A DNA stretch of 64,000 bases from Planctomycetaceae bacterium (GCA_005778405.1 SXOA01000062.1:62001-126000), one strand, 5' to 3'; shown: positions 1 through 8,603, counted from the first letter of the stretch. Translations and numbers: made by a program. The notes: generated from the sequence alone by a model not told the origin.

Positions 1-101
1 AGCGCTCCAGACTCCACTCTCTCCGGCGAGCGGCGAGCGTTAGCTGGCCGGCGAGTCTCAACGGATTACTTCCCGGCTCCCCTGGATAGGTAAAGGCAGA
101 C

Positions 102-362
102 CTACCGTTTCGTTGTGTCTCCCGACATCAGGAAGTCCACGGACGCTGGGTCGAGGGACATCGAAGCGGCCGGTGCCACGGGGGGCGTGGTGGTATTACG
201 CTGAGTGAAGGCGTCCGCGTCGTCCCCGGCCCCGCGGCCGTTCCAGGCGACGGAGAGCTGACTCTGCCGTCCGTCGGTAGTGGTGTTTACGATCATCGTG
301 TCGCTGAGCGACCCGTCGGCGTTCAGTCGGTGGACGCGCACGTCCTTGGTAAATACGTGCAA
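102..362 (-). pseudogene. Remnant of a tandem copy of the neighbouring SdrD-B-like gene (3' end only)
   Basis: The 86 codons translate to a near copy of the last ~95 residues of the gene immediately upstream: both carry RRLNADGSLSD or RLNADGSLSD, a GRGAGDD block, a TTTPP linker and a VDFLMS-(E/G)-DT-K ending. Relative to the full copy it lacks about nine residues before WNGRGAGDD. It has no signal peptide, its only start is TTG, and it lies 29 bases after the stop of the full gene, so it reads as a 3'-end duplication left behind by tandem recombination. It could still act as an alternative C-terminal cassette, but nothing shows expression. Confidence 0.7.
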
Positions 363-391
363 CAGTGGCCTTCGCTGAGGCTGCCGCTGGT

Positions 392-2149
392 TTACCGCTT
401 CTTGCTCGTGTCCTCCGACATCAAGAAATCCACCAAGGCTGCGTCGAGGGACGACGCACCAGCCGGTGCGGCAGGGGGCGGTGTAGTCGTATAACGCTGA
501 GTGAAGACGCCGGCGTCGTCCCCGGCCCCGCGGCCGTTCCAGGAGACGATAAAGCCGTCTCCGGTCGCCGCCACGGAAGGCTGAATCTGGCGTCCCTCGA
601 TGGTGCTGTTCACGATGAACGTGTCGCTGAGCGACCCGTCCGCGTTCAGGCGGCGGACCCGTATGTCCGTAGTATTGAGCAGCAGGTCCGGGGGTGACTC
701 AACATTGTACGGTTTCGCTTTCCAGGCAACTGTCACATTGCCGGCACTATCGATGGCCGTCCCCCGAGATGTCCCCGGATGTAGGTTGCCAGCTTCGCCG
801 AAGACTACATTGCCTCCCAAAGGTTGGCCTGCGGCGTTATAGACCTGAGCCGTTCCGCCGCCGGCGCCGGTCCAGGTCACGACGAAGCGGCCACTGCTGT
901 TCATGGCGACCGAAGTACCGTTGCCGCCGGCTGCGACCGTCATGAGATTCCCCACTTTGGCACCGGAAGCACTATATCGCTGGGCGAAGATGCCGTTATT
1001 GGTGGCGCTAAAATATCCCTGGAAAGACACGACAAAGTTTCCCGCCCCATCCATGGCGATTGCTTCCGAGCCGTTGCCTAGTATGGCCGCCGAGACAATC
1101 GTCCGACTGCCGACAGCCGCTCCCGAGCTATTAAATCGTTGGAACAGAGTGGCGTAGGAAACGCCCCCTGGCCCGCTGGCGGTGGCGATCCCCGTCATCA
1201 GCACCGCGAAATCGCCACTGGCATCCATGGCGATTCCGCTGGCATGGAGCGACTCTTTTTTATTGTTGGCACTGACTTGCACGACCCCAGTCACCGGATT
1301 TCCAGTGACCCCGTTGTAGGTCCGAACCTTGGGGGTCGTGGCACCGCCGTAGCCGTCCCAGGAAACGGCGAACCGGCTCCCGTCCCCCGACATGGCCACC
1401 ACGGGCATCTGGGGTATCCACGAGGCGGAAGTGCGTGTTGCCGTACCAACAAGGATGTCATTGGTCCGCGGCGTCCCATCGGCATTGAAGACCCGCACGA
1501 AGACCTTGTCCTGGAGATCGGCCTGAGGGGAAAGCCAGGCCACGACGTAATTGCCAGCGTTGTCTGCCGCGACGCTGTTGGCATCAATAAACTCGTCATG
1601 TTCGGTATTCGCTGCCGTTCCCTGCTCGCCCGCGACCGTCTGGTTGACCAGCGTTTCGCCGCCGACGGGATAGAAGCCGCCCGCATACGGCACAAACCGG
1701 AAGCCAAAATTCACCACCGCATCGACGGTCGCGCCGGGCGGGACCGCCACTTGCTGGTAGTAATTGTTTGTGTTCAGCCAGCGGCCCGTGCTGTCCCCGG
1801 CAGGAAAGATGGCGCTCCCATAGTGCCAAACGCCGGCGGGGACGGTGGGAAAACTGAATTGATAGCTCCCGTCGCCGCCGGTCACCACGGTATCTTCCCC
1901 CACGTCCAGCAGGGCATTGGCGTCCGTCTCGTGAAACACAGTAATGCCCGCCAGCGGCAATTCGCCCCCATCCTGGCTGCCGTTGCCGTTGGCGTCGTTG
2001 AAGACGATGCCACTAATGGAGCTGAGCACGCAGCGCCCTTCCAGGTTCTCCAGCATCAGACGCCGCGATTCAGCCTTTCGTCGATTCGTCCGAAGGCAGG
2101 CCTGTTGGGAGCGCGAAAACAAGGTGGACAACTTGGAATTGCGAGTCAT
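392..2149 (-). CDS. Exported SdrD-B-like repeat protein with planctomycete LE-x-LE-x-R targeting motif
   Basis: Probable cell-surface or secreted protein of unknown role. A basic N-terminus leads into LENLEGRCVLSS, the LE-x-LE-x-R-x-L-S motif typical of the N-termini of large exported planctomycete proteins. It is followed by an SdrD B-like domain (GIVFNDANGNGSQDGGE, then a GDGSYQF strand, about residues 45-115 of the longer form). The remaining ~450 residues are repeated beta-propeller-like strands of the form DxxGNFVVSF or GDGFIVSWNG. An ATG at 2164 is in frame, but the ATG at 2149 is preceded by AAGGA and is preferred. An ECF-type promoter element shared with two other local genes lies about 80-120 bases upstream. 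A 3'-terminal duplicate follows downstream. Confidence 0.8.
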   Translation of the reverse strand: MTRNSKLSTLFSRSQQACLRTNRRKAESRRLMLENLEGRCVLSSISGIVFNDANGNGSQDGGELPLAGITVFHETDANALLDVGEDTVVTGGDGSYQFSFPTVPAGVWHYGSAIFPAGDSTGRWLNTNNYYQQVAVPPGATVDAVVNFGFRFVPYAGGFYPVGGETLVNQTVAGEQGTAANTEHDEFIDANSVAADNAGNYVVAWLSPQADLQDKVFVRVFNADGTPRTNDILVGTATRTSASWIPQMPVVAMSGDGSRFAVSWDGYGGATTPKVRTYNGVTGNPVTGVVQVSANNKKESLHASGIAMDASGDFAVLMTGIATASGPGGVSYATLFQRFNSSGAAVGSRTIVSAAILGNGSEAIAMDGAGNFVVSFQGYFSATNNGIFAQRYSASGAKVGNLMTVAAGGNGTSVAMNSSGRFVVTWTGAGGGTAQVYNAAGQPLGGNVVFGEAGNLHPGTSRGTAIDSAGNVTVAWKAKPYNVESPPDLLLNTTDIRVRRLNADGSLSDTFIVNSTIEGRQIQPSVAATGDGFIVSWNGRGAGDDAGVFTQRYTTTPPPAAPAGASSLDAALVDFLMSEDTSKKR

Positions 2150-2242
2150 GGACGATTCCTTCATTGGATAAAAGTTTTCTCATTCCCTCTCCCTCTGGGA
2201 GAGGGCCAGGGTGAGGGTCTTCCCTCGTCTGGGGGCCTGCGT

Positions 2243-2286
2243 TAGTCCCCTACGATAGACCCTGCAAACGGGCGGGATTGGTCACC
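2243..2286 (-). promoter_or_regulatory. Candidate ECF promoter, copy A (upstream of the SdrD-B-like gene)
   Basis: On the minus strand the site reads GGTGACC, 11 bases, TTTGCAGGGTC, then TATCGTAGGGG. The same arrangement with 12-base spacing occurs before the PEP-CTERM gene and before the ECF sigma gene. The spacing between GTGACC and the GGTC block (about 17-18 bases) suits a -35/-10 pair of an ECF sigma factor. It is not palindromic, so it is not one of the local REP-like repeats. Confidence 0.55.
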
Positions 2287-2415
2287 AAGATTTCTGGAAA
2301 TAGTGGGCCGTCATTCCATGCCCGGCCCATTCTGCCGGCGGCAAAGAGGAAGTACGGGGATCAGCGGCGCGCGCCGCGCTCGTCATTTCCCTTGTGGCGC
2401 AGATGGCGTCACAGA

Positions 2416-3129
2416 CTACAGCCGTTTCCGCCGCCAGCCAGTAACCAGGCCGACAATGCCGATGCCGCCCCAGATGGCGAGGGAGACGGGCTCTGGGACT
2501 TCCGCCTGTGCTGGCCCAAACACTTGGATTTCCCTAAAACTTGGCGTGTTTTCATTGGAGGGAGGAACAGCAAAGGTCAGTTTGAGAGCGGTGGTGGTCA
2601 CGGGCGTTGTGAAGGTCAGCCAGAACGAGTCCACGCCATTGTTGGTCGCGCCTCCAGTTCCTGAAATCGTATAGCCGCCGAGCGTGTTGTTGGCTGCGTC
2701 TTGCAGAAGGTAGGTGCCATCGTCCCGATTACCATAGCCATTGTAAATGGCTATCGAGCTAATCGTTTTGGTCCCTCCAAACGCGAGTGTCAGCGTACCG
2801 TTGAACGGAATGGCGTACGTCCCATCGCTGAGAATCCCCACGCCTATGTCACCGTCATTGAGATTCGACAGGCCATACAGCCCGCCAAGGTCACCGGCGG
2901 ATGCCGAGGCGCTGTAGGCAAGCAGCGGTCCAACAGAGCCGTTCACCACGTTCGGGTTATCCGACGTATCGCCACCAACCTCGACCTGCGAATTGGCGAG
3001 ATTGATGTTCGTGCTGTTGGTGATGATGATCGATGCCGCCAATGGGGAGGGAGCCAAGAGCAAAACGCCAAGGACCAGCAATAAGAATGACCAGACCCCC
3101 GCATAGGTGTGACGCATTGTAGTGAGCAT
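2416..3129 (-). CDS. PEP-CTERM sorting-domain protein with discoidin-like domain
   Basis: A 237-residue exported protein. Residues ~12-32 form a signal peptide. The middle is a beta-rich domain with DGTYAIPFNGTLTLAF, ISSIAIYNGYG and a closing FREIQVFG, resembling an F5/8 (discoidin-type) carbohydrate-binding fold. The C-terminus is a textbook PEP-CTERM signal: VPEPVSLAIWGGIGIV, a membrane segment and WRRKRL. Such tails are recognised by exosortase in bacteria that make exopolysaccharide, so the protein is probably sorted to the outer surface. It shares the upstream ECF-type element with its neighbours. No exosortase gene is in this window. Confidence 0.85.
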   Translation of the reverse strand: MLTTMRHTYAGVWSFLLLVLGVLLLAPSPLAASIIITNSTNINLANSQVEVGGDTSDNPNVVNGSVGPLLAYSASASAGDLGGLYGLSNLNDGDIGVGILSDGTYAIPFNGTLTLAFGGTKTISSIAIYNGYGNRDDGTYLLQDAANNTLGGYTISGTGGATNNGVDSFWLTFTTPVTTTALKLTFAVPPSNENTPSFREIQVFGPAQAEVPEPVSLAIWGGIGIVGLVTGWRRKRL

Positions 3130-3220
3130 TCAGCGTTTTCCTTCTTCCGGCAGTGGTGACATGTTGCGGTGCTGGCCGCTTTGAAACAAAAAAGGGCGTC
3201 TCCCATCGGGCGCGACGAAA

Positions 3221-3261
3221 CCCCTATTAGTGATCCTGCAAACGGGTTAGGTTTGGTCACC
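3221..3261 (-). promoter_or_regulatory. Candidate ECF promoter, copy B (upstream of the PEP-CTERM gene)
   Basis: The minus strand reads GGTGACC, 12 bases, TTTGCAGGATC, ACTAATAGGGG. It matches copy A in the outer TCTTGGTGACCAA and in GTTTGCAGG, and ends about 90 bases before the ATG of the PEP-CTERM gene. The surrounding sequence is otherwise unrelated, so the shared blocks look functional. Confidence 0.55.
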
Positions 3262-3319
3262 AAGATTCTTGAAAATGTGAAAAACGCCCCAAGTTTTGAC
3301 GGGCCACCACCGAGCTTGT

Positions 3320-6300
3320 CTACCTTTTCTCGGCCGTCATCTTTGCCTTGAGGCTCTTCACCAACTCCGCGTGGTCCGCCCAGAGCTTGCGGCAGAGTTC
3401 TTGGTCCTCGGCGGGGAGCGATTGGACCTGCTTGTCGTCGCGGAGGGTGATGAGGTCGGGGTTTTGCCAGAACATTAGTGCCAGCTCGACCTCAGGCAAT
3501 TCTGTGTACTTGGCACTGGCCGCGAGTTTATCCCAGGCCGCCAAATCGTCCCGCAGCCAAACAATCGCCTGGTGAATGAGGCGAGAACGCTTGGCATTGT
3601 CCAGCGTGCGACCTCCTTTTGAGTTCACGGTCGCCGTCAAGAGGGCCGCGCGTGCGGCCTCATGCCGATGCCCGAACCGTACGTTATCAACGAGCATTGG
3701 CGATTCGGCAAAAGCTTGCTCATACCAGAGCAAGGCAATATCTGGCCGATGCTTCTGTACGAGCGCAAAACGAGCCCATTTCAGACGATCGTCGAGCGAT
3801 AGAGGCGGATCTTTTTCCTGCAGTAGTTCTGAGAACTGCGCATCCAAACTGACAAGTATCTCAGCGTCAAAAAGCATGCGTGCTGAAAATGAGGGCCTGT
3901 TAGAATCTCGCGAACTCAAATTATGCCCCCTCCGAATTTCCTCGAGTCCTCCGGTGAAATCGCCCACCGAATTAATCAGTAAGAGCCCTATGCTGCAATG
4001 CGCTACAGCAAAGTCTGGATTCAGAATTGCTTCGCGGAATCTGGCCACGGCTTCTCGCAGTTTGTGTTGATCGCATTGTGCTGTGTTAAGGTATAGACGC
4101 GACGTTGCGAGATTTGGATGGATGCGAATCGCCTTACAATGAGCATCAATTGCCTCGTCCCACTTCTTTTGAGCCCACAACACATTTCCTAGATCTGAAT
4201 GCGCCTGCGTATGATTCGGCTGAAGTCGGATATGTTCACGATACGCTTGGGCAGATTCGTCCCTACGCCCTTGCTGCATTAGGATGTTACCTCGATTTGA
4301 ATGGAAGTCCGCTTGGTTCGGCATCAGTTGAATCGCTCTGTCCAATGCTGCCAGGGCCTCGTCCAGCTTGCCTTGATTCTGAAGAGCCAAGGCGAGGAGT
4401 TCATGGAGGTTTTCGTCCCGCGGCGCAAGCAGCGCGGCTTCTCGCCATACAGTGATGGCTTCGTCCAGCTTTCCTTGCCGATTCAAGCACGCACCAAGGT
4501 CGGTATGGTGGACTGCGACCCATGGCGCGAGCCGTGCAGCTGCTCGCAATTCGACCTCGGCTTCGCCCATTTTATTTAGTTGGTTAAGGAACCAGCCGAG
4601 TCGGTAATGGGCGGCCCCATCCTGGGGCGCAAGCTGGACATCTTTCCGACACTCAGCAATGACTTCGTCGCCGCGATTGTCTTTCAAAAGGAATTTGTGC
4701 AGCTCGACGCGGGCCCGGAGGAAGTTGGGAGTAATGCGGATCGCCTGGCGACACTGATCAATGGCCTCTTCGAGCCGTCCCTGACGGTCATAAACGAGAC
4801 TGATGTTGACGTAGGCGCCGCTCAAACTTGGATTCATACGAATGGCTTCGCGATAATCGGCCAGAGCTTCGTCGTATTTCCCAGTCGAATTTCCCAGATG
4901 AGCCTTGGCCCAGCCGAGATGGTTGCGCAGGGCCGCGCTCTGTGGGCGCAGTGCGACGGCCATCGCCTGGCACCGCACCGCCTCCTCCGTCCCCAAAGTG
5001 AACACTCCGAGGTGGTGGTTGACCCAGACGTGATCTGGATAGCGGAATTGGGCCCGCCGCAACACGGCAATCGCGTCGTCTTTCCACCCGTTCTCCATCA
5101 GTTTCCACTCCAGATTGATCCAGGCGGCAGCCGGTTGGCGTTCGAGAGCGGGATCGGCCGCGAGTTTCAGGAGCGCGGTGTGCCTGGCCTCTGCATCGGG
5201 TAGCACGATTGCCAGGTGCAACTGCTCGCGCCACGGATCTTGGTTCAGGTGCTGCGCTAACTCATTGAGCCAGGCGCGCTGTTCCGCCGAGGCGCCGCCC
5301 AACATCCGGGCCCAGACCTCCATCGCTGCGAGCAGCGCCTCGCGCACTTTGTGTGGCCGAGCCTTCATTCGGTCGGCCCCCTGACGAGGGCTCTCTTTGC
5401 CGATCACGATCCCATGGACCGCCAAGGCCTGCTCCAACTTGGGCCATGCGCTCACACTGCTGAAATTGCTGTCGTCGTCAGAAACATCGGCGATCGCGAG
5501 CATGGCCTCATCGAGCAAGGCTAACATCTGTGCGTCGCGATTGCGTCCCTCCAGGTCATCGACGATTTTCGCCACCTGTTGCACCAACTGGGGATCAGCG
5601 TCACGGTGCTTGGCCAGCGCGGCCGCCTGTTGCGCGCGCTCGCGAACCTGATCCCAAAGCGATTGCTCGCCATTCGATTCCCCCGTCGCTCTCGCAGCAA
5701 GCGAATTCGCTTGTCTCAGCTCGTCGTCAATTCGTTGATTGAGCAACAGTCGTTCTTGCGCCCGTTCGCGTTCGTGTGCAGCGCGCGAGAATGTTACGAG
5801 CGTCGTCGCTGCGAGCAAGATGACGGCAACAAGGGAGACGCTGACGACCCATTCCACGTGCCGCCGCGACCACTTGAGCGTGAGGCTATAAAAACTGGGC
5901 CGTCGAGCAACGATATGCCGGTCGTCCACAAATCGCTTGAGGTCCGCTGCCAGGTCTGCTGCTGTCTGATAGCGCTCCGCGGGATTCTTCTCGATCATCT
6001 TCAGAACGATCGTTTCTAAATCCCTGGGGATGTCCCGGTTGTGCTTACGCGGCGATTTCGGTTCTTCAAACGCAATCTGCCGCAGGAGCTCCTGGCGGCC
6101 GTGGCCGGGGAGGGCGGGGTGGAGGGTGAGGAGCTCGTAGAGGGTGATGCCGAGCGAATAGATGTCGGTTCGGTGGTCGATGCCGATTCGCTTGGCGAGG
6201 GACTGCTCGGGGGACATATAGCGGAGGGTGCCGATGAGGTCGCCGGTCATGGTGAGATTTCCTTCCCCCTCGATTCGGGCCAGGCCAAAATCGGTGATCC

Positions 6301-7174
6301 AGATGTGCCCCAGCCGGTCGAGCATCAGGTTGGCGGGCTTGATGTCCCGATGGGTGACGCCGAGCTCGTGGGCGTGGTGCAGGGCATCGGCGACTTGGGC
6401 GAACTGCTCGGCGATGCGGCGGAACCAGGCGGGGGAGGTGCGGGACTTTTCGGTGGAGAGGGCGGCCAGAATGTCGGTTTCGGTGGCGGAGGGGGCAGGG
6501 GCTGGGGGCTGGGGACTGGGGGTTGGGGAAGAGGGCGCTTCCGCTTTCCGCTTTCCGACTTCCGCTGTGGCCGAAGCCTCCCTCGCTTGCGCTTCGGGTT
6601 GGTGTAAAGGCCCGAGGCCCGCGGATTCGCGGAGGGCGGTGATGACTTCGGCCAGGGTCAGCCCGTCGATGAACTGCATGGCGTAGTAGTGGACTCCCCG
6701 TTCGCAACCGACGCCGAAGATGGGGACGATCTGGCTGTGATGGAGAGCGGCTGCTGCCTGGGCTTCGTTGCGGAACCGCTGCAAGGCCCGCGGGTCGAGC
6801 ATGGCGGCTGAGGGCAGCACTTTGAGTGCGACGCGGCGGCGGAGCGAAATCTGCTCCGCTTCGTAGACCACTCCCATGCCGCCACGGCCGACTTCGCGGA
6901 GGATACGAAAGTCTCCCAGCACCGGATGGCCGTTAGTTTCGTGGCCATTTTCTTCCGATAGGATTGCCCGCGAACGCCCCGTGGCCACGGGACTGGAGCC
7001 AATTTCCACCAGCATCTGCAGCGTCGGAATCAGCGGGCGGAGCTTTTCCGCATGCTCGCCGTGATCGGCTAGGAACGCCTCGACATCGGCGGAATTGCCA
7101 TCCGCGAGCTTTTGCGAGAGCTCTTCGACGAGGTCGGCGAGGAGGTGGTCGGCGGAGGAGGTGAGTTGGGTCAT
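3320..7174 (-). CDS. Transmembrane Ser/Thr protein kinase with TPR sensor region
   Basis: A 1284-residue Hanks-type kinase. Kinase domain: glycine loop GRGGMGVV (97-104), ATP Lys118 in VALKVL, HRDIKPAN (275-282), DFG (295-297), SPE (321-323). One membrane segment lies at ~443-463, followed by a coiled coil and about ten tetratricopeptide units (~690-1000). The kinase is on the N-terminal, presumably cytoplasmic side, with the TPR part across the membrane. Residues ~190-235 between the N- and C-lobes are a low-complexity Pro/Ala/Ser insertion containing QPEAQAREAS, the translation of a REP-like repeat. It starts 17 bases after the stop of the ECF sigma gene, the usual planctomycete sigma-kinase operon; the kinase probably controls its partner sigma factor. 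Confidence 0.92.
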   Translation of the reverse strand: MTQLTSSADHLLADLVEELSQKLADGNSADVEAFLADHGEHAEKLRPLIPTLQMLVEIGSSPVATGRSRAILSEENGHETNGHPVLGDFRILREVGRGGMGVVYEAEQISLRRRVALKVLPSAAMLDPRALQRFRNEAQAAAALHHSQIVPIFGVGCERGVHYYAMQFIDGLTLAEVITALRESAGLGPLHQPEAQAREASATAEVGKRKAEAPSSPTPSPQPPAPAPSATETDILAALSTEKSRTSPAWFRRIAEQFAQVADALHHAHELGVTHRDIKPANLMLDRLGHIWITDFGLARIEGEGNLTMTGDLIGTLRYMSPEQSLAKRIGIDHRTDIYSLGITLYELLTLHPALPGHGRQELLRQIAFEEPKSPRKHNRDIPRDLETIVLKMIEKNPAERYQTAADLAADLKRFVDDRHIVARRPSFYSLTLKWSRRHVEWVVSVSLVAVILLAATTLVTFSRAAHERERAQERLLLNQRIDDELRQANSLAARATGESNGEQSLWDQVRERAQQAAALAKHRDADPQLVQQVAKIVDDLEGRNRDAQMLALLDEAMLAIADVSDDDSNFSSVSAWPKLEQALAVHGIVIGKESPRQGADRMKARPHKVREALLAAMEVWARMLGGASAEQRAWLNELAQHLNQDPWREQLHLAIVLPDAEARHTALLKLAADPALERQPAAAWINLEWKLMENGWKDDAIAVLRRAQFRYPDHVWVNHHLGVFTLGTEEAVRCQAMAVALRPQSAALRNHLGWAKAHLGNSTGKYDEALADYREAIRMNPSLSGAYVNISLVYDRQGRLEEAIDQCRQAIRITPNFLRARVELHKFLLKDNRGDEVIAECRKDVQLAPQDGAAHYRLGWFLNQLNKMGEAEVELRAAARLAPWVAVHHTDLGACLNRQGKLDEAITVWREAALLAPRDENLHELLALALQNQGKLDEALAALDRAIQLMPNQADFHSNRGNILMQQGRRDESAQAYREHIRLQPNHTQAHSDLGNVLWAQKKWDEAIDAHCKAIRIHPNLATSRLYLNTAQCDQHKLREAVARFREAILNPDFAVAHCSIGLLLINSVGDFTGGLEEIRRGHNLSSRDSNRPSFSARMLFDAEILVSLDAQFSELLQEKDPPLSLDDRLKWARFALVQKHRPDIALLWYEQAFAESPMLVDNVRFGHRHEAARAALLTATVNSKGGRTLDNAKRSRLIHQAIVWLRDDLAAWDKLAASAKYTELPEVELALMFWQNPDLITLRDDKQVQSLPAEDQELCRKLWADHAELVKSLKAKMTAEKR

Positions 7175-7203
7175 GGTTCAGTGTTCAGTGTTCAGTGTTC
7201 AGT
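7174..7203. repeat. Short tandem GTTCAGT repeat between sigma factor and kinase genes
   Basis: Four consecutive copies of (GT)GTTCA fill the 17-base gap between the two genes and run into the end of the sigma-factor coding sequence, so the sigma C-terminus (ending in PETEH) is partly repeat-encoded. Copy number could vary and alter coupling. Confidence 0.6.
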
Positions 7204-7824
7204 TTCTGGACGGTCACTTGCTAGGAGTTCTCGCAAGCGCTGGAGGGCCCGTAGGTGGCGCATCTTAGCGGCGGATTCGCCGAGGTTTAGCACGGCGGCG
7301 GCTTCCGTGGTGGAAAGTTGCTCCAGGTGCCGCAGAACGAGGATTTCGCGGTCTTGCTCAGCGAGTTGAGCCAGGGCTTGGTGCAAGCGACCGTGGGCTT
7401 CCGCCTTGAGGAGCTTGCGGAAGGGATCGGCGGAGTGATCGACCAGGCAGGTCGCCAGTTCGGCCACGGATTCGTCGGAGAGTGCGAAGGCGACCGCTTC
7501 CTCGCGGCTGCGGCTGCGGCGTCCGGCCAGAACGTGGCGGCGCATGGCAGTGACGAGCTGATCCCACGCCAGTTGCCGCAGCCAGGGATAGAACGGAATG
7601 GGCTGCTCCCGCAGATACTCATCCAGCCGGCGGTCAGCCAGGATGAGCGTTTCCTGGATGATGTCGGAAGGGTCAATCCGCTGCAGGAGGCGGCGGTCGA
7701 GCCGGACCGCAACCATGCGGCGCAGGCGGGCCCGATGCAACTCCAAGAGCCTGGTCCGGGCAGAGCGGTCCCCCGCCGCCGCCCTGGCGAGCCAGACTTC
7801 GCTTTGGGCATGGTCATCCGGCAT
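7192..7824 (-). CDS. ECF-type RNA polymerase sigma factor
   Basis: A 210-residue sigma-70 family protein of the extracytoplasmic-function class. Region 2: RLDRRLLQRIDPSDIIQETLI and PWLRQLAWDQLVTAMRRH. Region 4: HQALAQLAEQDREILVLRHLEQLSTTEAAAVLNLGESAAKMRHLRALQRL, a helix-turn-helix for -35 recognition. No anti-sigma gene is adjacent; instead the kinase-TPR gene follows 17 bases later, as in planctomycete ECF/STK pairs. The ATG sits only a few bases after a copy of the GTGACC...TTTGCAGG element, so the sigma factor probably drives its own operon and the two exported-protein genes further on. Confidence 0.9.
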   Translation of the reverse strand: MPDDHAQSEVWLARAAAGDRSARTRLLELHRARLRRMVAVRLDRRLLQRIDPSDIIQETLILADRRLDEYLREQPIPFYPWLRQLAWDQLVTAMRRHVLAGRRSRSREEAVAFALSDESVAELATCLVDHSADPFRKLLKAEAHGRLHQALAQLAEQDREILVLRHLEQLSTTEAAAVLNLGESAAKMRHLRALQRLRELLASDRPETEH

Positions 7825-7830
7825 GAGGTC

Positions 7831-7870
7831 CCTCTACGACTGACCCTGCAAAGCAGGCCGCCGAGGTCAC
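7831..7870 (-). promoter_or_regulatory. Candidate ECF promoter, copy C (upstream of the sigma-kinase operon)
   Basis: The minus strand reads TGTGACC, 12 bases, TTTGCAGGGTC, AGTCGTAGAGGG, and the sigma-factor ATG follows directly. The GAGG in the last block also serves as a Shine-Dalgarno sequence. This position predicts a very short 5' UTR and autoregulation. Confidence 0.55.
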
Positions 7871-7964
7871 AGTGAATTCGAGAGGAAAAGGAGCGAAAGG
7901 AAAGGAAAGAGGGGAGGGGTGTCGTTTCCGCAAGTGGAGACTGGCCCCCGGACCATAGCTCTTC

Positions 7965-8540
7965 CTATTTCCTCAGCCGCTCCTCAAGCTGTTTCTTGAG
8001 CTTCGCCACCTCTTGCTCCCGCCGGAGCGACATGGCCGGGTTCCCTTCCCAGAAGACTTTGCCGTCGGGGCCGATGAGGTAGGCGGTGGGCCAACTAGCG
8101 ATGCCGTAGTTTTCGTGGTTGCGGTTGTCTTTGTCCCAGAGGGCGGAGTGGGTCAGCTTCCAGGCTTGCCAGTCCTCTTGCGATTCCTGGTATGTGGCCA
8201 GCTTGCCGCCGGAGATTTCCAGGACGACGAGCCCCCGTTTGCCGAATTCTTTTTCCCACCTGACCAGGTGATGCCGATAGGACGCGCAGTTCTCTCAGAA
8301 GTTGAACTGCAGCCAGACGACTTTGCCGTGCAGTTGTTCCAGCTTCGTATACGGCGGCGGACCGAGCCAGTGGGCCTTTTCGCTGACGATTTCGGGGGGA
8401 GTCTGGCCGAGGAAGGACTTGCGAAGGAGGGCTTTGGCGGGGGTGTCGTCGCTGGGGGACGAGTCGGTCGGACCATCCGCGGCAAAGAGGATTGCCGAGG
8501 TACAGAGAGCTAAGGTGACGAGGAAATAGTGACGGTTCAT
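7965..8540 (-). CDS. Thioredoxin-like (TlpA/redoxin) exported protein, probable selenoprotein with in-frame TGA
   Basis: 191 codons read through one TGA (8295-8297, codon 82). Residues 1-20 (MNRHYFLVTLALCTSAILFA) are a signal peptide. The protein has the thioredoxin-fold order: HGKVVWLQFNF, then TGA-E-N-C, a helix, the strand RGLVVLEISGG, a further strand WKLTHSALWD, the cis-Pro-type SWPTAYLIGPDGKVFWEG, and a C-terminal helix. The TGA falls where the first Cys of CxxC should be, giving UxxC with Cys85, and 110 further in-frame codons remain fully family-like. A GGUC-loop hairpin lies 29 bases after the TGA. If Sec is not inserted, the gene would be a truncated 81-residue product. Likely role: periplasmic thiol-disulfide reductase or peroxidase; substrate unknown. 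Confidence 0.75.
8257..8270 (-). other. Candidate bacterial SECIS hairpin
   Basis: In the minus-strand RNA, CACCU pairs perfectly with AGGUG around a four-base GGUC loop, with U-G extending the stem. 29 bases separate the UGA from the loop, within the 16-37 base range reported for bacterial SECIS elements, and the loop begins with G, as the bSECIS rule demands; GGUC also matches the key loop bases of the E. coli fdhF element. It lies within the coding sequence, as bacterial SECIS elements must. Confidence 0.6.
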
Positions 8541-8563
8541 TTGGATCGATTCTAAGTAGCCAA

Positions 8564-8603
8564 ATTCGTCATTCGTCATTCGAGCTTCGTCATTCTTCAT
8601 CAT
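8564..8603. repeat. ATTCGTCATTCG repeat
   Basis: Three close copies of TTCGTCATT(C) fill the space upstream of the selenoprotein-candidate gene. The same motif recurs at 62372-62407. It is a low-complexity intergenic repeat with no visible gene in it. Confidence 0.55.
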
